Below, one piece after another: positions 16,671-26,175 of a DNA stretch of 64,000 bases (position 1 is the first letter of the stretch; each line of letters opens with the position of its first letter). Where the stretch lies: assembly GCF_000016285.1 (NCBI RefSeq), contig NC_011981.1, forward strand, positions 186,001 to 250,000. Reading direction: 5' to 3'. The position numbers were made by a program, and so were the translations under genes. The stretch is from Allorhizobium ampelinum S4 (GTDB taxonomy: Bacteria; Pseudomonadota; Alphaproteobacteria; Rhizobiales; Rhizobiaceae). The notes below the pieces were generated by a model. The model searched no databases and was not told the DNA's origin. It worked only from the letters and a program-made list of their open reading frames with translations.

Positions 16671-17359
16671 TCGATTTTGGGTTTTTCTTTGAGATCATTC
16701 CAAAACTGCTGTCGGGGCTGCCTCTGACCTTGACGCTCGCTGGCACCTCGATCGTCTGTGGCTTTGTTCTTGCCCTCGTGCTGGCCCTTGTGCAACAGGG
16801 CGAACGGCGGTGGGTTGTCTGGCCAGTTCGCACCTTCGTCGCGGTTTTTCGGGGCACGCCGCTGCTCGTCCAGATCTTTTTGATTTACTATGGCCTTGGA
16901 CAGTTCCGCCCTTCGTTGCAGGCGGCCGGCCTTTGGTGGCTGTTCCGTGAACCCTATTGGTGCGCGATATTGGCGCTCACCCTGAACACCGCAGCCTATG
17001 GCAGCGAAATTCTGCGCGGTGCGATCCGCAATGTGCCCAGAGGGCTGATTGAGGCCGCCTCCGCGCTCGGGATGTCGCGGCTTGCCAACCTGCGCTTCAT
17101 CATCCTGCCGCTGGCTCTGCGCCAGGCCATCCCGGCCTATGGCAACGAGATCATTCTGATGGTCAAGGGCACGTCGCTGGCGTCAATTATCACATTGATG
17201 GAGGTGACTGGCATAGCGCAGGGGCTTATTTCCCAAAGCTATCGCGCCATTGAGGTCTTCATGGCCGCAGGGGCGATCTATCTGCTGCTCAATTTCATCA
17301 TCGTGCGGGCGCTCACCACGCTCGAAGCCAGACTGACACTGTATCGGACCCGCAGCTGA
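16667..17359 (+). CDS. Polar amino-acid ABC permease (HisM/OccM-like)
   Basis: The 230-residue partner permease carries FRGTPLLVQIFLIYYGLGQF, RNVPRGLIEAASALGMSR and MVKGTSLASIITLMEVTG. It starts within the stop of the preceding permease (ATGA). No ATP-binding gene lies in this operon, so the transporter must borrow an ATPase encoded elsewhere; the cystine-type ATPase at 6268-7029 is one unproven possibility. Confidence 0.85.
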   Translation: MIDFGFFFEIIPKLLSGLPLTLTLAGTSIVCGFVLALVLALVQQGERRWVVWPVRTFVAVFRGTPLLVQIFLIYYGLGQFRPSLQAAGLWWLFREPYWCAILALTLNTAAYGSEILRGAIRNVPRGLIEAASALGMSRLANLRFIILPLALRQAIPAYGNEIILMVKGTSLASIITLMEVTGIAQGLISQSYRAIEVFMAAGAIYLLLNFIIVRALTTLEARLTLYRTRS

Positions 17360-17400
17360 CGCGATTTATTCGAATTTTCAGACGAGGAGACTTAAAAGAC

Positions 17401-18996
17401 ATGCGCAATTTCGAAAAGCCAACGCGCTCAGTGGCGGTGTCGACTGACGCCATGGCAGCAACGTCTCACCCTTATGCAACGCTCGCTGCCATCAATATCC
17501 TGCAAGCAGGCGGTAATGCCATGGACGCTGCCATTGCTGCCTGTGCTGTGCAATGCGTTGTGGAGCCGGGTTCCACCGGCATCGGTGGCGATTGTTTCGC
17601 GCTCTACGCGCCAAAGGGTGGTGATCAGGTCATTGCCTATAACGGTTCGGGCCGCACGCCCGCTGCCCTGACGGTGGACTGGTTTGAAGAGCGAGGGCTT
17701 GCCGAAGTGCCGCGCCAATCGCCGTCTGCCGTTACCATACCCGGCGCAATCGACGCGTGGACGCGGCTGCACGCCGACCATGGCCGCCTTCCGTTTGAGC
17801 AGATCCTGCAACCTGCGATCCGCTATGCCGAGAACGGTTACGCCATCACACCAAGGGTGTATCGTGATTGGGTACGGGAAGAGAAGCTGCTCAACGATGA
17901 CCCGGCCGCGTCGGAGATCTTTCTTCCCAACGGCCGTGCGCCGCAAATCGGCGAAGTCCACCATCAACCTCGATTGGCGGCAACCCTGCGCCGGATCGCC
18001 GCTGAAGGCCGAGATGGCTTTTACAAGGGGGCGGTTGCGGAAGACATGGTTGATCGGCTTCGCGCCCTCGGCGGCCTTCATACCCTTGAGGATTTTGCTG
18101 AGGCCAAGGGAGAGTATGTGGTGCCGGTCACCACGACATTTCGCGACCATACAATCCATGAATGCCCCCCAAACGGGCAGGGCATTATCGCTCTGCTCAT
18201 TCTCAATATTCTCTCGCGGTTCGACACCCAGGACGATCCAAGTTCAGCAGACCGCCTACATCTGGAGATTGAGGCCACGCGCCTTGCCTATGCCGCCCGC
18301 GACGCCTGGCTCGCGGATCCAGAGAAGGCCAGCGTTCCCGTTGAAGACATGCTCTCCGAGGAATTCGCCACACACCTCGCCGGCATGATCGATCTCACCC
18401 GCGCGCTGACCAATCTGCCGGACTTTGAGATGCCTCTCCATCGCGACACGGTCTATATTTCGGTGATCGACTCTGAGCGCAACGCTGTCAGTTTCATCAA
18501 CTCCATCTTCGACTGCTTCGGCTCAGGCATTGTCGCCCCGCAATCTGGTGTCGTCCTGCACAATCGCGGTCAGAGCTTCTCCCTGAAGCGTGACCATCCG
18601 AACATGATCGCACCGGGAAAGCGTCCGCTGCACACGATCATTCCGGGCATGGTGACACGGGCAGGCCGTACGGAAATATCCTTTGGGGTCATGGGCGGCT
18701 ATTATCAGGCCATGGGCCATGCGCATCTGATTTCCAAGGTTATCGACTATGGCATGGACCTTCAGGACGCCATCGATTTGCCACGCCTCATTCCCGTCGG
18801 CGGCAAGGTGCCGCGTGTCGAGGCCGAGCATACAGTACCTGCAGAGACCATTGCCCTGTTGAGACGTCGCGGCTTCGAGATCGTGCCAGCGGAAGATCCG
18901 ATCGGTGGCGCTCAGATTATCAGGATTGATTGGGAAAATGGTACGCTGACAGGTGCCTCCGAATCCCGCAAGGACGGGATTGCTCTCGGCTATTGA
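17401..18996 (+). CDS. Gamma-glutamyltransferase family enzyme, probably cytoplasmic
   Basis: The 531-residue protein belongs to the gamma-glutamyltranspeptidase family of self-processing N-terminal nucleophile hydrolases. The proposed cleavage point and nucleophile is Thr350 in DTVYISVID, followed by SERNAVSFINSIFDCFGSG and the MGGYYQAMGH oxyanion region. N-terminal family segments are NILQAGGNAMDAAIAACAVQ and EPGSTGIGGDCFALY. There is no signal peptide, unlike E. coli GGT, so it should act in the cytoplasm on imported gamma-glutamyl compounds. It follows the importer by about 40 bases. The substrate could be glutathione-like, gamma-glutamyl amines or an acylated compound. Confidence 0.87.
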   Translation: MRNFEKPTRSVAVSTDAMAATSHPYATLAAINILQAGGNAMDAAIAACAVQCVVEPGSTGIGGDCFALYAPKGGDQVIAYNGSGRTPAALTVDWFEERGLAEVPRQSPSAVTIPGAIDAWTRLHADHGRLPFEQILQPAIRYAENGYAITPRVYRDWVREEKLLNDDPAASEIFLPNGRAPQIGEVHHQPRLAATLRRIAAEGRDGFYKGAVAEDMVDRLRALGGLHTLEDFAEAKGEYVVPVTTTFRDHTIHECPPNGQGIIALLILNILSRFDTQDDPSSADRLHLEIEATRLAYAARDAWLADPEKASVPVEDMLSEEFATHLAGMIDLTRALTNLPDFEMPLHRDTVYISVIDSERNAVSFINSIFDCFGSGIVAPQSGVVLHNRGQSFSLKRDHPNMIAPGKRPLHTIIPGMVTRAGRTEISFGVMGGYYQAMGHAHLISKVIDYGMDLQDAIDLPRLIPVGGKVPRVEAEHTVPAETIALLRRRGFEIVPAEDPIGGAQIIRIDWENGTLTGASESRKDGIALGY

Positions 18997-19054
18997 AGAT
19001 CACAGTCTCTGACCGGAACAGGTAAAACAGTATACACCGCCCTTGGCTGCCTTC

Positions 19055-19661
19055 CTATGTCACAAGGACATCAGCCAGGAAGCGGCCGGCCTGAGGAGCA
19101 CCGTTGGCGGAAATCGTGTGAGGCATGCCAGGGAGTGTGAGCGTTTCGACCTTGAGACCGAGGGACTGAAGAATGGCTGCGGTCTTGCTGCTTTCCGTTG
19201 CCGGGATCACCGGGTCAGCACATCCCGTGTATCAACAGGATGTGCGTTTCCAGAGCCGGTTGAAGCGGAAGCAGCGAGGCAAGGCGGCCCGAGAAACCGA
19301 CCAAAGCAACGCGGTCGAGCTTGTCGGTAAATCCGTTCCCTTCGACGATCAAGGAAATCACCTGATCGAACGATCGCCTCGCATCCGCAATTCGCGCGCT
19401 GCGATTATCTTCGGTGACACCAGCGACGCTGAACCATTGATAACCCGAGCCGACGCTGGAAGGGGCGGGTGCAGTGGGAGAAACAAAAACGGCACTGGGC
19501 AATGAAGCCTTCCAGGAATTGGCAAGCGGTGCAAAGTCGGCGCCGTTGGAGCCAACGCCATGAAGCATAATGGCCAGAACATTCGTAGCGATCGAACCAC
19601 GCTGATGCTGGGCATGGTATTCGGATTGCGGTTGCGCCAGAGCGAGGGTTCTCCCTGTCTG
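19055..19661 (-). pseudogene. Phospholipase/carboxylesterase family pseudogene
   Basis: On the minus strand the alpha/beta-hydrolase is recognisable as VLAIMLHGVGSNGADFAPLA, TAPAPSSVGSGYQWFSV and VALVGFS. After GFS the Gln and the nucleophile-elbow region are deleted and the frame continues as GRLASLLPLQPALETHILLIHG. A frameshift then gives a stop at about 19215; the remainder (PVIPATESSKTAAIL, LPGMPHTISANG) continues in another frame to a TAG at 19055. The natural N-terminus is unclear. The gene is broken at least twice and should be inactive. Confidence 0.7.
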
Positions 19662-19802
19662 CTTTCTCAAGACGGCATCCACCTCATGATCATCAAAGCG
19701 GCAAACCATCCAAAAATTTTGCGACAAAGCCCAATAAAATTGGTGTCACGGCGTTTAGCTTAGAGCGCGGGATCGCGCCGTTTATACGCGATCCCGCAGA
19801 TA

Positions 19803-20186
19803 TCATTCTGACGGTATACGTTCGGCCGTCAGCTTCGAAACGGTGACAATCTCAGCAGCGCCATCGGCCAGAAGGCGTTTACGTACTAGGACCCGCATGA
19901 TGCGAGCGGCGGTCGAGAAACTCATCTGATCAAGCGGCCCTTCGCCTTCCCACGGCTTGGTTAGTCGTTGGGTGATCGCAATTGAAATGTTCATTGGCAC
20001 TATGTCATTGCATTCGCGCATTGCTTCAAAGACGAGGCTGATAGGGGTGATCCGACCCTCAAAAGTGACGAGCGGTTCTGTCAGTCCTGTGTCCCATTCT
20101 TCAAAGGCGTAAAGCGCTTCGCGGAACAGTTGCTGAAGGGTGATCGGCGCATGTCCGTTGTAAAGTGGCGGCAAGGCATTCGTCAT
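19803..20186 (-). CDS. Hypothetical protein, 127 residues
   Basis: I do not recognise this protein. It starts after a very good Shine-Dalgarno (GAGGAGA) and has coding-like composition, with short predicted helices and no signal peptide or membrane segment. Notable stretches are ITLQQLFREALYAFEEWD and SFSTAARIMRVLVRKRLL. It sits alone between an esterase pseudogene and an IS6 relic, so its function cannot be inferred from context. Confidence 0.65.
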   Translation of the reverse strand: MTNALPPLYNGHAPITLQQLFREALYAFEEWDTGLTEPLVTFEGRITPISLVFEAMRECNDIVPMNISIAITQRLTKPWEGEGPLDQMSFSTAARIMRVLVRKRLLADGAAEIVTVSKLTAERIPSE

Positions 20187-20525
20187 GTCTGTCTCCTCTC
20201 GTGGATTAAGCCAGTTCCTTCTAATCGGCCGGATATAAGGAAAATGCGAAAGCTTCTGTGTCCCGAACCGAATACACGATGAATTTTATAGTGTAACAGT
20301 CGCGTGATAAAGCGATAATTGACGACTGATGCACTGGCGCCCGATTTTGTCAGGTAAGTTATTGATATAGCACGTATGTATTCGGTTTCTTCTCCAGGAA
20401 AACTGTTCTGCAGCTTCCCACGGGGTGGCATCGCCCTGACATTTTTAGCGGTATTTAACGGCGTGACGGGCATCGTAAACGTAACGGCACTGACTGAGGA
20501 CCAGGGCGCCGGCCTATTTCGTCGA
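20187..20525. other. Gene-free stretch with a spaced 11-bp inverted repeat
   Basis: No gene is supported in this stretch upstream of the hypothetical gene. AACCGAATACA at 20266-20276 is repeated in inverse orientation as TGTATTCGGTT at 20377-20387, about 100 bases apart. The pair could mark the ends of a small relic element or two half-operators. Confidence 0.35.
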
Positions 20526-21167
20526 TCACGCTCGGGCGATTGTCGTCCATAGGTTTATTGCCGCTGTGCGCAGTACGCGGCGATGGCTAGACGGGATATC
20601 GTGGCTCGGGATGTGGAACAGGTTGGCAATGTGGTCATGGATGGAGACGAAACGTTTCAGACGTCGCGGTGATTTGAAGCGCTTCATGATCCGGTCTCGT
20701 CGGCGGACTGGTTGGTGAGAATTCTTCGCTCGATTGTTCAACCCTTTGTGGGAACGATGCTCAACACCGGGCATGATCTCCCGCTTTGCCGCGTCGTGAG
20801 ATCGCAGCTTATCGGTGATCATCACCTGCGGTGCGCGACCCTGGCCCTTCAACAGTTTGCGCATCAGATGCCTGGCCGCCTTGGCATTTCGGCGGCTTTG
20901 CACAAGAACCTCCAAGACGAAACCGTCCTGATCCACAGCGCGCCACAGTCAATGCGTCTTGTCACGGATCAAAACATTGGCGAAAGTTCGCCCAAATTTC
21001 TCCGCTCACAGCCGGACTGTTTGATGGGAGACAATGATCCCACGAGCCGCCAGCAAGTCCTCAACCATCCGAAGGCTGAGAGGAAACCGGAAATAGAGCC
21101 AAACGGCGTGAGCAATGATTTCAGCGGGAAAGTGATGGCGGCGATATACGGGATCACCGGCTATCAT
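20526..21167 (-). pseudogene. IS6-family transposase, broken
   Basis: The minus strand encodes an IS6-type transposase: HHFPAEIIAHAVWLYFRFPL and MVEDLLAARGIIVSHQTVR at the N-terminus, then AVDQDGFVLEVLVQSRR, ITDKLRSHDAAKREIMPGVE and HRSHKGLNNRAKNSHQPVRR. A TGA replaces the usual Trp codon after QTVR. The segment with the first catalytic Asp (normally DKWHLDEV) is deleted, and another TGA precedes LWRAVDQ. It is therefore inactive. A second IS6 relic in the same orientation lies at 32712, on the other side of the catabolic island. Confidence 0.8.
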
Positions 21168-21209
21168 CGCCCGTCGGATTGCTGTTTTTCGTTAAGTTGA
21201 GGATGCCGA

Positions 21210-22208
21210 TCAGAGAGTAGCTCGGATTGCTGTTCTTAAGCCAGTTGGCGATTGGCCGAACGTCTGAGCAAAGACCTTGGCGAAGTGCGACGCATTTCCG
21301 AACCCGACCTCAAGCGCAATTTCGACCAAAGGTGCTTTGGACTGGACAAGAAGATGTTTTGCGCGCTCCAATCGCACTCTTCTGTAGATCATTGCCGGAG
21401 AGCTCTTGGTTTCGCTGATAAAGAGACGTTCAAGTTGTCTTCTGGATAGGCCAACCGCTGCGGCCAGATCCTGGATCGGTAGATTACCCTCGATATGCTG
21501 CTCCATCATAATGAGCGTCGCTCTGATCCTGGGATCGTTGCACTCGATGGACAGCGGTTTGCGTGTTTGAATGGCAAGAGCTGACCGGGCTTTCTCGATG
21601 TGAAGAACCTCGAGAGCATTTCTTTCGGCATCCTTGCTGATGTGACGGCGGACGATCAACGCCGCCATGTCCGCAGCGCTACTCCCGCCCACACACGAGC
21701 CCCGTGTTCTGTCGAGATTGAAAATACGGTCGGAGCGAACCTGAAGATCGGGGAAACGCTCCCGAAATGCGTTATAATGCAGCCAGCTTACGCATGTGCG
21801 ATGGCTTTTCATCAAGCCAAGTTCGGCCAGGATGAAAGAACCGGTGCAGACACCGATCAGCTTGACGTTTTTTGCGGCAGCCTTCTTCAAAAACGCAGCC
21901 GTTTCCCGGTCGATTGGCTGTTCGTTGTTCAGCAACCCGCCGACGACGACGATGAATTGAAACTGGCTTGGATCTTCCACCAGGTCTGAAGTCGGTGCAA
22001 CCTGAACGCCACAGCTGGAGGTGATCAGGTGCCGCGTGCTGCCGAGCACGTCCCAGTCGGCCAGCACCCGCCCTGAACGATCGAATTCATCGCTGGCGAG
22101 GCGCAGCGTGTCCACGAACAATGCGAAGGCCGAAAGTGTGAATGATCTCGCGAGCACGAAGCCGATTTTCAGGCGGTCGACCGGGGCGTTGGTATCGGAG
22201 GGCGTCAT
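21210..22208 (-). CDS. AraC-family regulator with DJ-1/PfpI-like domain (GlxA type)
   Basis: The 332-residue regulator has an N-terminal class I glutamine amidotransferase-like domain (residues about 15-190, with VVVGGLLNNEQPIDRETAAF and LIGVCTGSFILAELGL). A C-terminal AraC DNA-binding domain carries two helix-turn-helices (LSRRQLERLFISETKSSPAM, ALEVGFGNASHFAKVFAQTF). Start 22208 has GGAG upstream; an alternative TTG start four codons earlier is less likely. It begins 53 bases after the epimerase-family gene on the same strand, so it may be the last gene of that operon. GlxA-type regulators often control betaine, carnitine or amino-acid catabolism. Confidence 0.88.
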   Translation of the reverse strand: MTPSDTNAPVDRLKIGFVLARSFTLSAFALFVDTLRLASDEFDRSGRVLADWDVLGSTRHLITSSCGVQVAPTSDLVEDPSQFQFIVVVGGLLNNEQPIDRETAAFLKKAAAKNVKLIGVCTGSFILAELGLMKSHRTCVSWLHYNAFRERFPDLQVRSDRIFNLDRTRGSCVGGSSAADMAALIVRRHISKDAERNALEVLHIEKARSALAIQTRKPLSIECNDPRIRATLIMMEQHIEGNLPIQDLAAAVGLSRRQLERLFISETKSSPAMIYRRVRLERAKHLLVQSKAPLVEIALEVGFGNASHFAKVFAQTFGQSPTGLRTAIRATL

Positions 22209-22261
22209 TCTAAACTCCAATCGGGGCAGGCATGTATCGCGAGGTGCCTGTAAGCCCTACT

Positions 22262-23260
22262 TTATTTGATCTGGAAGCCGTGAGCCAGAGGATCTCGATC
22301 GTCCACGAAGATCGTGTTGTGACCAATGATCCGTGCCCATCCCCCAACGCTCGGCCTGATCCCTTTCAAGGTGCCGACAACGACCTCTTCCTCGACCCGT
22401 CCTTCGAAAACAGTGCCGATGATACTTTCCTGGCGAAACGCCTCACCCACCTTCAATCGACCCTTGCCGTAAAGCTGGGCCATTCTTGCCGAAGTGCCGG
22501 TCCCGCCCGGGGAGCGATCGATGGCCTTGTCGCCGTAGAATACGGCTCCACGCCCGTCTGCTGCATTGCTTGTCGGCTTATCGCACCAGAGAGCGTGATG
22601 AACGCCTCGAATCCGCTCATCATCCGGATGCTGGGGATCGCAGATGTCTGCCAATGCGTCTCGCAGCTTCACGCTGAGGTCTACGATGTCACTGCCGGAC
22701 ATGCCGTCGAGCCCCGACCATGATGCCTGCGGCTCCACCACGGCATAATAATTGCCGCCATAGGAAATATCGACAATAAGACGCCCGATGCCGGGAATAT
22801 CAACCTCGACATCTGCTGCGTGGAGATAGCTCGGCACGTTGAACATACGAACGGATTCCACGAATGCGCCAGGCTTTTCATAGTGTATATCCACCCGACC
22901 AGCCGGAGTTTCGATGGAAAGCTGTCCTTCGACCCTAGGCGTGATGAGGCCTTCCTCGATACCGGCTGTCACCAAGCCAATCGTACCGGCTCCGCACATC
23001 GGCAGGCATCCGCTGACCTCGATGAAAATGACTGCGAAATCGCAGTCGTCGCGGTAGGCCGGATAAATGATCGCACCGGACATGACGTCATGGCCGCGCG
23101 GTTCGAACATCAGGGCTTTTCGCACCCAGTCATGGTCCCGGACAAACAGTTCCCGACGCTCAGCGATTGGCAAATGCGGCAGAAGCGGTCCGCCCCCGGC
23201 AACGAGGCGGACAGGATTGCCGCATGTATGGCTGTCGATACAAAAGAAGCTGTGCCGCAT
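22262..23260 (-). CDS. Proline racemase / hydroxyproline epimerase family enzyme, atypical active site
   Basis: The 332-residue protein is a clear member of the proline racemase fold family: DSHTCGNPVRLV, MCGAGTIG and SPGGTGTSARMAQLYGKG. The first catalytic cysteine is present (Cys89). The position of the second catalytic residue, Cys in epimerases or Thr in trans-3-hydroxyproline dehydratases, is Gly252 (codon GGC). The His usually after MCG is Ala. Normal two-base racemisation is therefore doubtful. The gene ends an operon with a ProU-type importer, an FAD oxidoreductase, an aldehyde dehydrogenase and a DapA-family lyase, which fits hydroxyproline or proline-betaine metabolism. Confidence 0.85.
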   Translation of the reverse strand: MRHSFFCIDSHTCGNPVRLVAGGGPLLPHLPIAERRELFVRDHDWVRKALMFEPRGHDVMSGAIIYPAYRDDCDFAVIFIEVSGCLPMCGAGTIGLVTAGIEEGLITPRVEGQLSIETPAGRVDIHYEKPGAFVESVRMFNVPSYLHAADVEVDIPGIGRLIVDISYGGNYYAVVEPQASWSGLDGMSGSDIVDLSVKLRDALADICDPQHPDDERIRGVHHALWCDKPTSNAADGRGAVFYGDKAIDRSPGGTGTSARMAQLYGKGRLKVGEAFRQESIIGTVFEGRVEEEVVVGTLKGIRPSVGGWARIIGHNTIFVDDRDPLAHGFQIK

Positions 23261-23279
23261 GATCGTTCCTTATCAAGTG

Positions 23280-24137
23280 TCAGGTGCTGGCTGCGCCAGG
23301 TGCCCGGCCTCGCTGCAATGCGCCGCGTGACAGTCGATCGAGGAAAATCGCCACCGCGACGATCGCCAATCCTGCCCGCAGGCCGAGACCCATTTCCATG
23401 CGGGTCAGTCCGCGTGTGACCTCGGCTCCCAAGCCGCCAGCCCCGACAAGACCGGCCAGAACAACGATGGCCAGCGACAGAAGAATGCACTGATTCAACC
23501 CTACGAGCAGCGTGGGCGTTGCCGCAGGAATTTCAATCTTGAACAGGATGGCGCGCGGCGACGCACCGGTCGCCTGACCAAGTTCCAGCAAGTCTTTGGG
23601 CACCTGATTGAACGCCAGCGTCGTGAGCCGCAACATCGGTGGTATGCCGTAGACGATCGTCGCGATGATCGCCGGGACCCGCCCGAGGCTGAAAATCATC
23701 ACGGCGGGGATCAGATAGACCCAAGGTGGCACCGTCTGCATGATGTCGAGCAAAGGGCGAATGATCGTCTCGACCCGTCGATGCCGGGACGCCAGAATGC
23801 CAAGCGGAAAGGCAATCAGCACGGAGATACAAACCGACACCGTCACCAGAGCCAGAGTCTGCATCGACGCTTCCCATAGACCCGACAGGAAGCAGAATGA
23901 CAAGGCAAACGCACTTGTTACCGCAACACGAAGAGTGACGAAGACGGCAGCCAGAGCAACGGTGATCAGAATGACGGCATAGAAAGGCAGAAAGAGAAGG
24001 ATGGTTTCGATACTTCCAAGAACGGCTTCAATGATTTTTGTCACAGTGTTGAAGAAGGGATGGAAATTCGCGTTCAACCAATCGACGGCGGGAGCGAGAT
24101 AGGCACCCGGCGAAAACCAAACTGTTTCTGGAGTCAT
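23280..24137 (-). CDS. ProU-type ABC permease (ProW family), permease 1
   Basis: The 285-residue inner-membrane permease has VYLIPAVMIFSLGRVPAIIA, LGQATGASPRAILFKIEIPA and VVLAGLVGAGGLGAEV, the ProW/OpuAB pattern for quaternary amine import. It starts four bases inside the stop of the preceding ProW-like gene. Two different ProW-like permeases follow one ATPase, so they probably form a heterodimeric channel, unlike the single ProW of E. coli. Confidence 0.86.
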   Translation of the reverse strand: MTPETVWFSPGAYLAPAVDWLNANFHPFFNTVTKIIEAVLGSIETILLFLPFYAVILITVALAAVFVTLRVAVTSAFALSFCFLSGLWEASMQTLALVTVSVCISVLIAFPLGILASRHRRVETIIRPLLDIMQTVPPWVYLIPAVMIFSLGRVPAIIATIVYGIPPMLRLTTLAFNQVPKDLLELGQATGASPRAILFKIEIPAATPTLLVGLNQCILLSLAIVVLAGLVGAGGLGAEVTRGLTRMEMGLGLRAGLAIVAVAIFLDRLSRGALQRGRAPGAAST

Positions 24138-24982
24138 GATTTTACTCCCGTGTTACGGTTCGCCGCGCTTTGTGTCAGTCGATCAAGCACCATGGTGAGA
24201 ATGACAATGGCAATTGCGGCGTTGATCGACGTTGCGATATTCAGCGTTCTGACGGCGCTATAGATGGTTTCACCAAGCCCGCCAGAACCGACGATGCCAG
24301 CGATCACCACCATGCCGAACGCCATCATCAGGCTCTGGTTAATCCCGGCCATGACGCTCGGTATCGCGAATGGCAGTCTGATCTTGACGAACATCTGCCA
24401 GGACGTCAGGCCGTTGGCCTGTCCCAGTTCAATAAAATCATTGGGCGTTCTGCGGATGCCGAGAGATGTCAGCCGGATCGCCGGTGGCATGGCGACAATG
24501 ACCGTGGCAAGAAGGGCCGTGGCAGGTCCATATCCCATCAGTGCAATGGTTGGCAGCAGGTAGATATAAGGTGGCAGTGTCTGGATGAGATCGAGCACCG
24601 GCTCGACAATCTTGTCGAAGGCTTGGACGAAACCCGCCACGATACCAACGGGAATGCCGATCACCAGCGCCATGAAGGTGGCTGTGATGACCAACGCCAA
24701 AGTGCTCATGGTTTCGGCCCAAAGGCCCATGACTGTGCAGCCCAGCATGGCGACACCGATCAAAAGACCGGCCTTGCTGTTGATCAACCGCCATCCGAGA
24801 AGGGCTGCAATCAAGGCAACCACATAGAATGGCGCAAGCTGAAACAGCCAGAGAACGCCGCCATAGGTGCCTTCCAGCACCGCTCTGATGGAATCAAACA
24901 GCCATGAGGCATGATCGCTGATCCAGTTGAGCGTGTCGTCAATGTGTTCATCGAAGCTGTCTGTAATAACGGAGGTGTCCAT
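24134..24982 (-). CDS. ProU-type ABC permease (ProW family), permease 2
   Basis: The 282-residue permease has an N-terminal periplasmic-type leader (MDTSVITDSFDEHIDDTLNW) and then a membrane core with IQTLPPYIYLLPTIALMGYG, the EAA region FIELGQANGLTSWQMFVKI and MVVIAGIVGSGGLGETIY. The start at 24982 has GGGGGAA upstream; 39 further in-frame codons overlap the ATPase gene and are not coding-like. It pairs with the adjacent permease. Confidence 0.86.
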   Translation of the reverse strand: MDTSVITDSFDEHIDDTLNWISDHASWLFDSIRAVLEGTYGGVLWLFQLAPFYVVALIAALLGWRLINSKAGLLIGVAMLGCTVMGLWAETMSTLALVITATFMALVIGIPVGIVAGFVQAFDKIVEPVLDLIQTLPPYIYLLPTIALMGYGPATALLATVIVAMPPAIRLTSLGIRRTPNDFIELGQANGLTSWQMFVKIRLPFAIPSVMAGINQSLMMAFGMVVIAGIVGSGGLGETIYSAVRTLNIATSINAAIAIVILTMVLDRLTQSAANRNTGVKS

Positions 24983-24992
24983 GACATTCCCC

Positions 24993-26084
24993 CTATGCCG
25001 CTGCGGTCGGCTGGGCCGGACTGCCTGCGACACCGCAGAGCAGGCCGCGCGTGGTGACAATGCCGATGACGTTGCCGTCCTCGGCAATGGCCACGGCATC
25101 GCGTTCAGACTGCATGGTCAAGGCGATCAGCGCACCAATATCCGCCTCCGGCGTGGCGCACAAAAGCGTGTCGATGTCTGAGCCGGGATGATCACGCTTA
25201 TAAACCTCAACCGGGATCATAACAGAATGCGCCTTGACCAGATGAACTCTGGAAATACCGGCGACGAACTCGGCGACATAATCGTCTGCCGGTTGCGTAA
25301 CGATCTCTTCTGCATTGCCGACCTGAACGATAACACCGTCCTTCATGATGGCGATGCGATCGCCGATGCGGATTGCTTCTTCCAGATCATGGGTGATGAA
25401 CACGGCGGATTTGCCAAGCGACTTGGTGAGTTGCCGGAATTCGTCCTGAAGCTGGCGACGGATCAGCGGGTCGAGCGCGCTGAACGGCTCGTCCATCAGA
25501 ATGATCTCGGGGTCGGCGGCAATAGCGCGGGCAAGACCGACGCGTTGCTGCATGCCGCCCGACAGCTCGGAGGGATAGCGCGCCGTCCAGTCCGACAGGC
25601 CGACCTTGTCCAGCGCCGCACGGGCAGTCTTGTATCGCTCTTCCTTACCGACGCCCCTGACCTCGAGTCCGAAAGCGGCATTCTCCAGCACGGTCCTGTT
25701 TGGCAGCAAGGCCACACTCTGGAAGACCATCCCGATATGGCGCGCGCGTATGTCGCGCAGCTGAGCGGCGTTCAAGGCAGAGATATCCTTGCCTTTGACC
25801 AGAATCGTGCCAAGGCTCGGTTCGATCAATCTGTTCAGAAGACGGATCAGGGTCGATTTGCCGCTGCCCGACAACCCCATGATACAGAAAATCTCGCCGC
25901 GTCGAACCTGAAGGCTGGCATCTGAGACGCCAACGACGCAATCGTATTCCGTCAGGATCTGCTTCTTGGAGAGGCCCCTTGTCTTGACCGCCTCGACGGC
26001 GGCTTTCGACCGGGCTCCGAATATCTTCCAGACAGACTGGCAGTCGATGAGGACTTCACTGGCATCATGCATTGACGTGGTCAT
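24993..26084 (-). CDS. ProU-type ABC ATP-binding protein with CBS domain (ProV family)
   Basis: The 363-residue ATPase begins with the ProV-specific N-terminal region (VWKIFG and GVSDASL) and shows Walker A GLSGSGKS at residues 70-77, the MVFQSVALLPNRTVLEN Q-loop, LSGGMQQR, MDEPFSALDPLIR and FITHDLEEA. A C-terminal CBS-like region, including AIAEDGNVIGIVTTRGLL, may sense osmotic or ligand state as in OpuA. The start at 26084 has GGGGAA upstream. It energises the betaine/proline-type importer. Confidence 0.88.
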   Translation of the reverse strand: MTTSMHDASEVLIDCQSVWKIFGARSKAAVEAVKTRGLSKKQILTEYDCVVGVSDASLQVRRGEIFCIMGLSGSGKSTLIRLLNRLIEPSLGTILVKGKDISALNAAQLRDIRARHIGMVFQSVALLPNRTVLENAAFGLEVRGVGKEERYKTARAALDKVGLSDWTARYPSELSGGMQQRVGLARAIAADPEIILMDEPFSALDPLIRRQLQDEFRQLTKSLGKSAVFITHDLEEAIRIGDRIAIMKDGVIVQVGNAEEIVTQPADDYVAEFVAGISRVHLVKAHSVMIPVEVYKRDHPGSDIDTLLCATPEADIGALIALTMQSERDAVAIAEDGNVIGIVTTRGLLCGVAGSPAQPTAAA

Positions 26085-26175
26085 CGCGTTCCCCGCGCGC
26101 CGGTATTGACCGGCATTCTCTTTTGTGGACGTCAGGGCCGGGCCGCCGCCATCACGAAAGCCCGGCCTTCTCATT

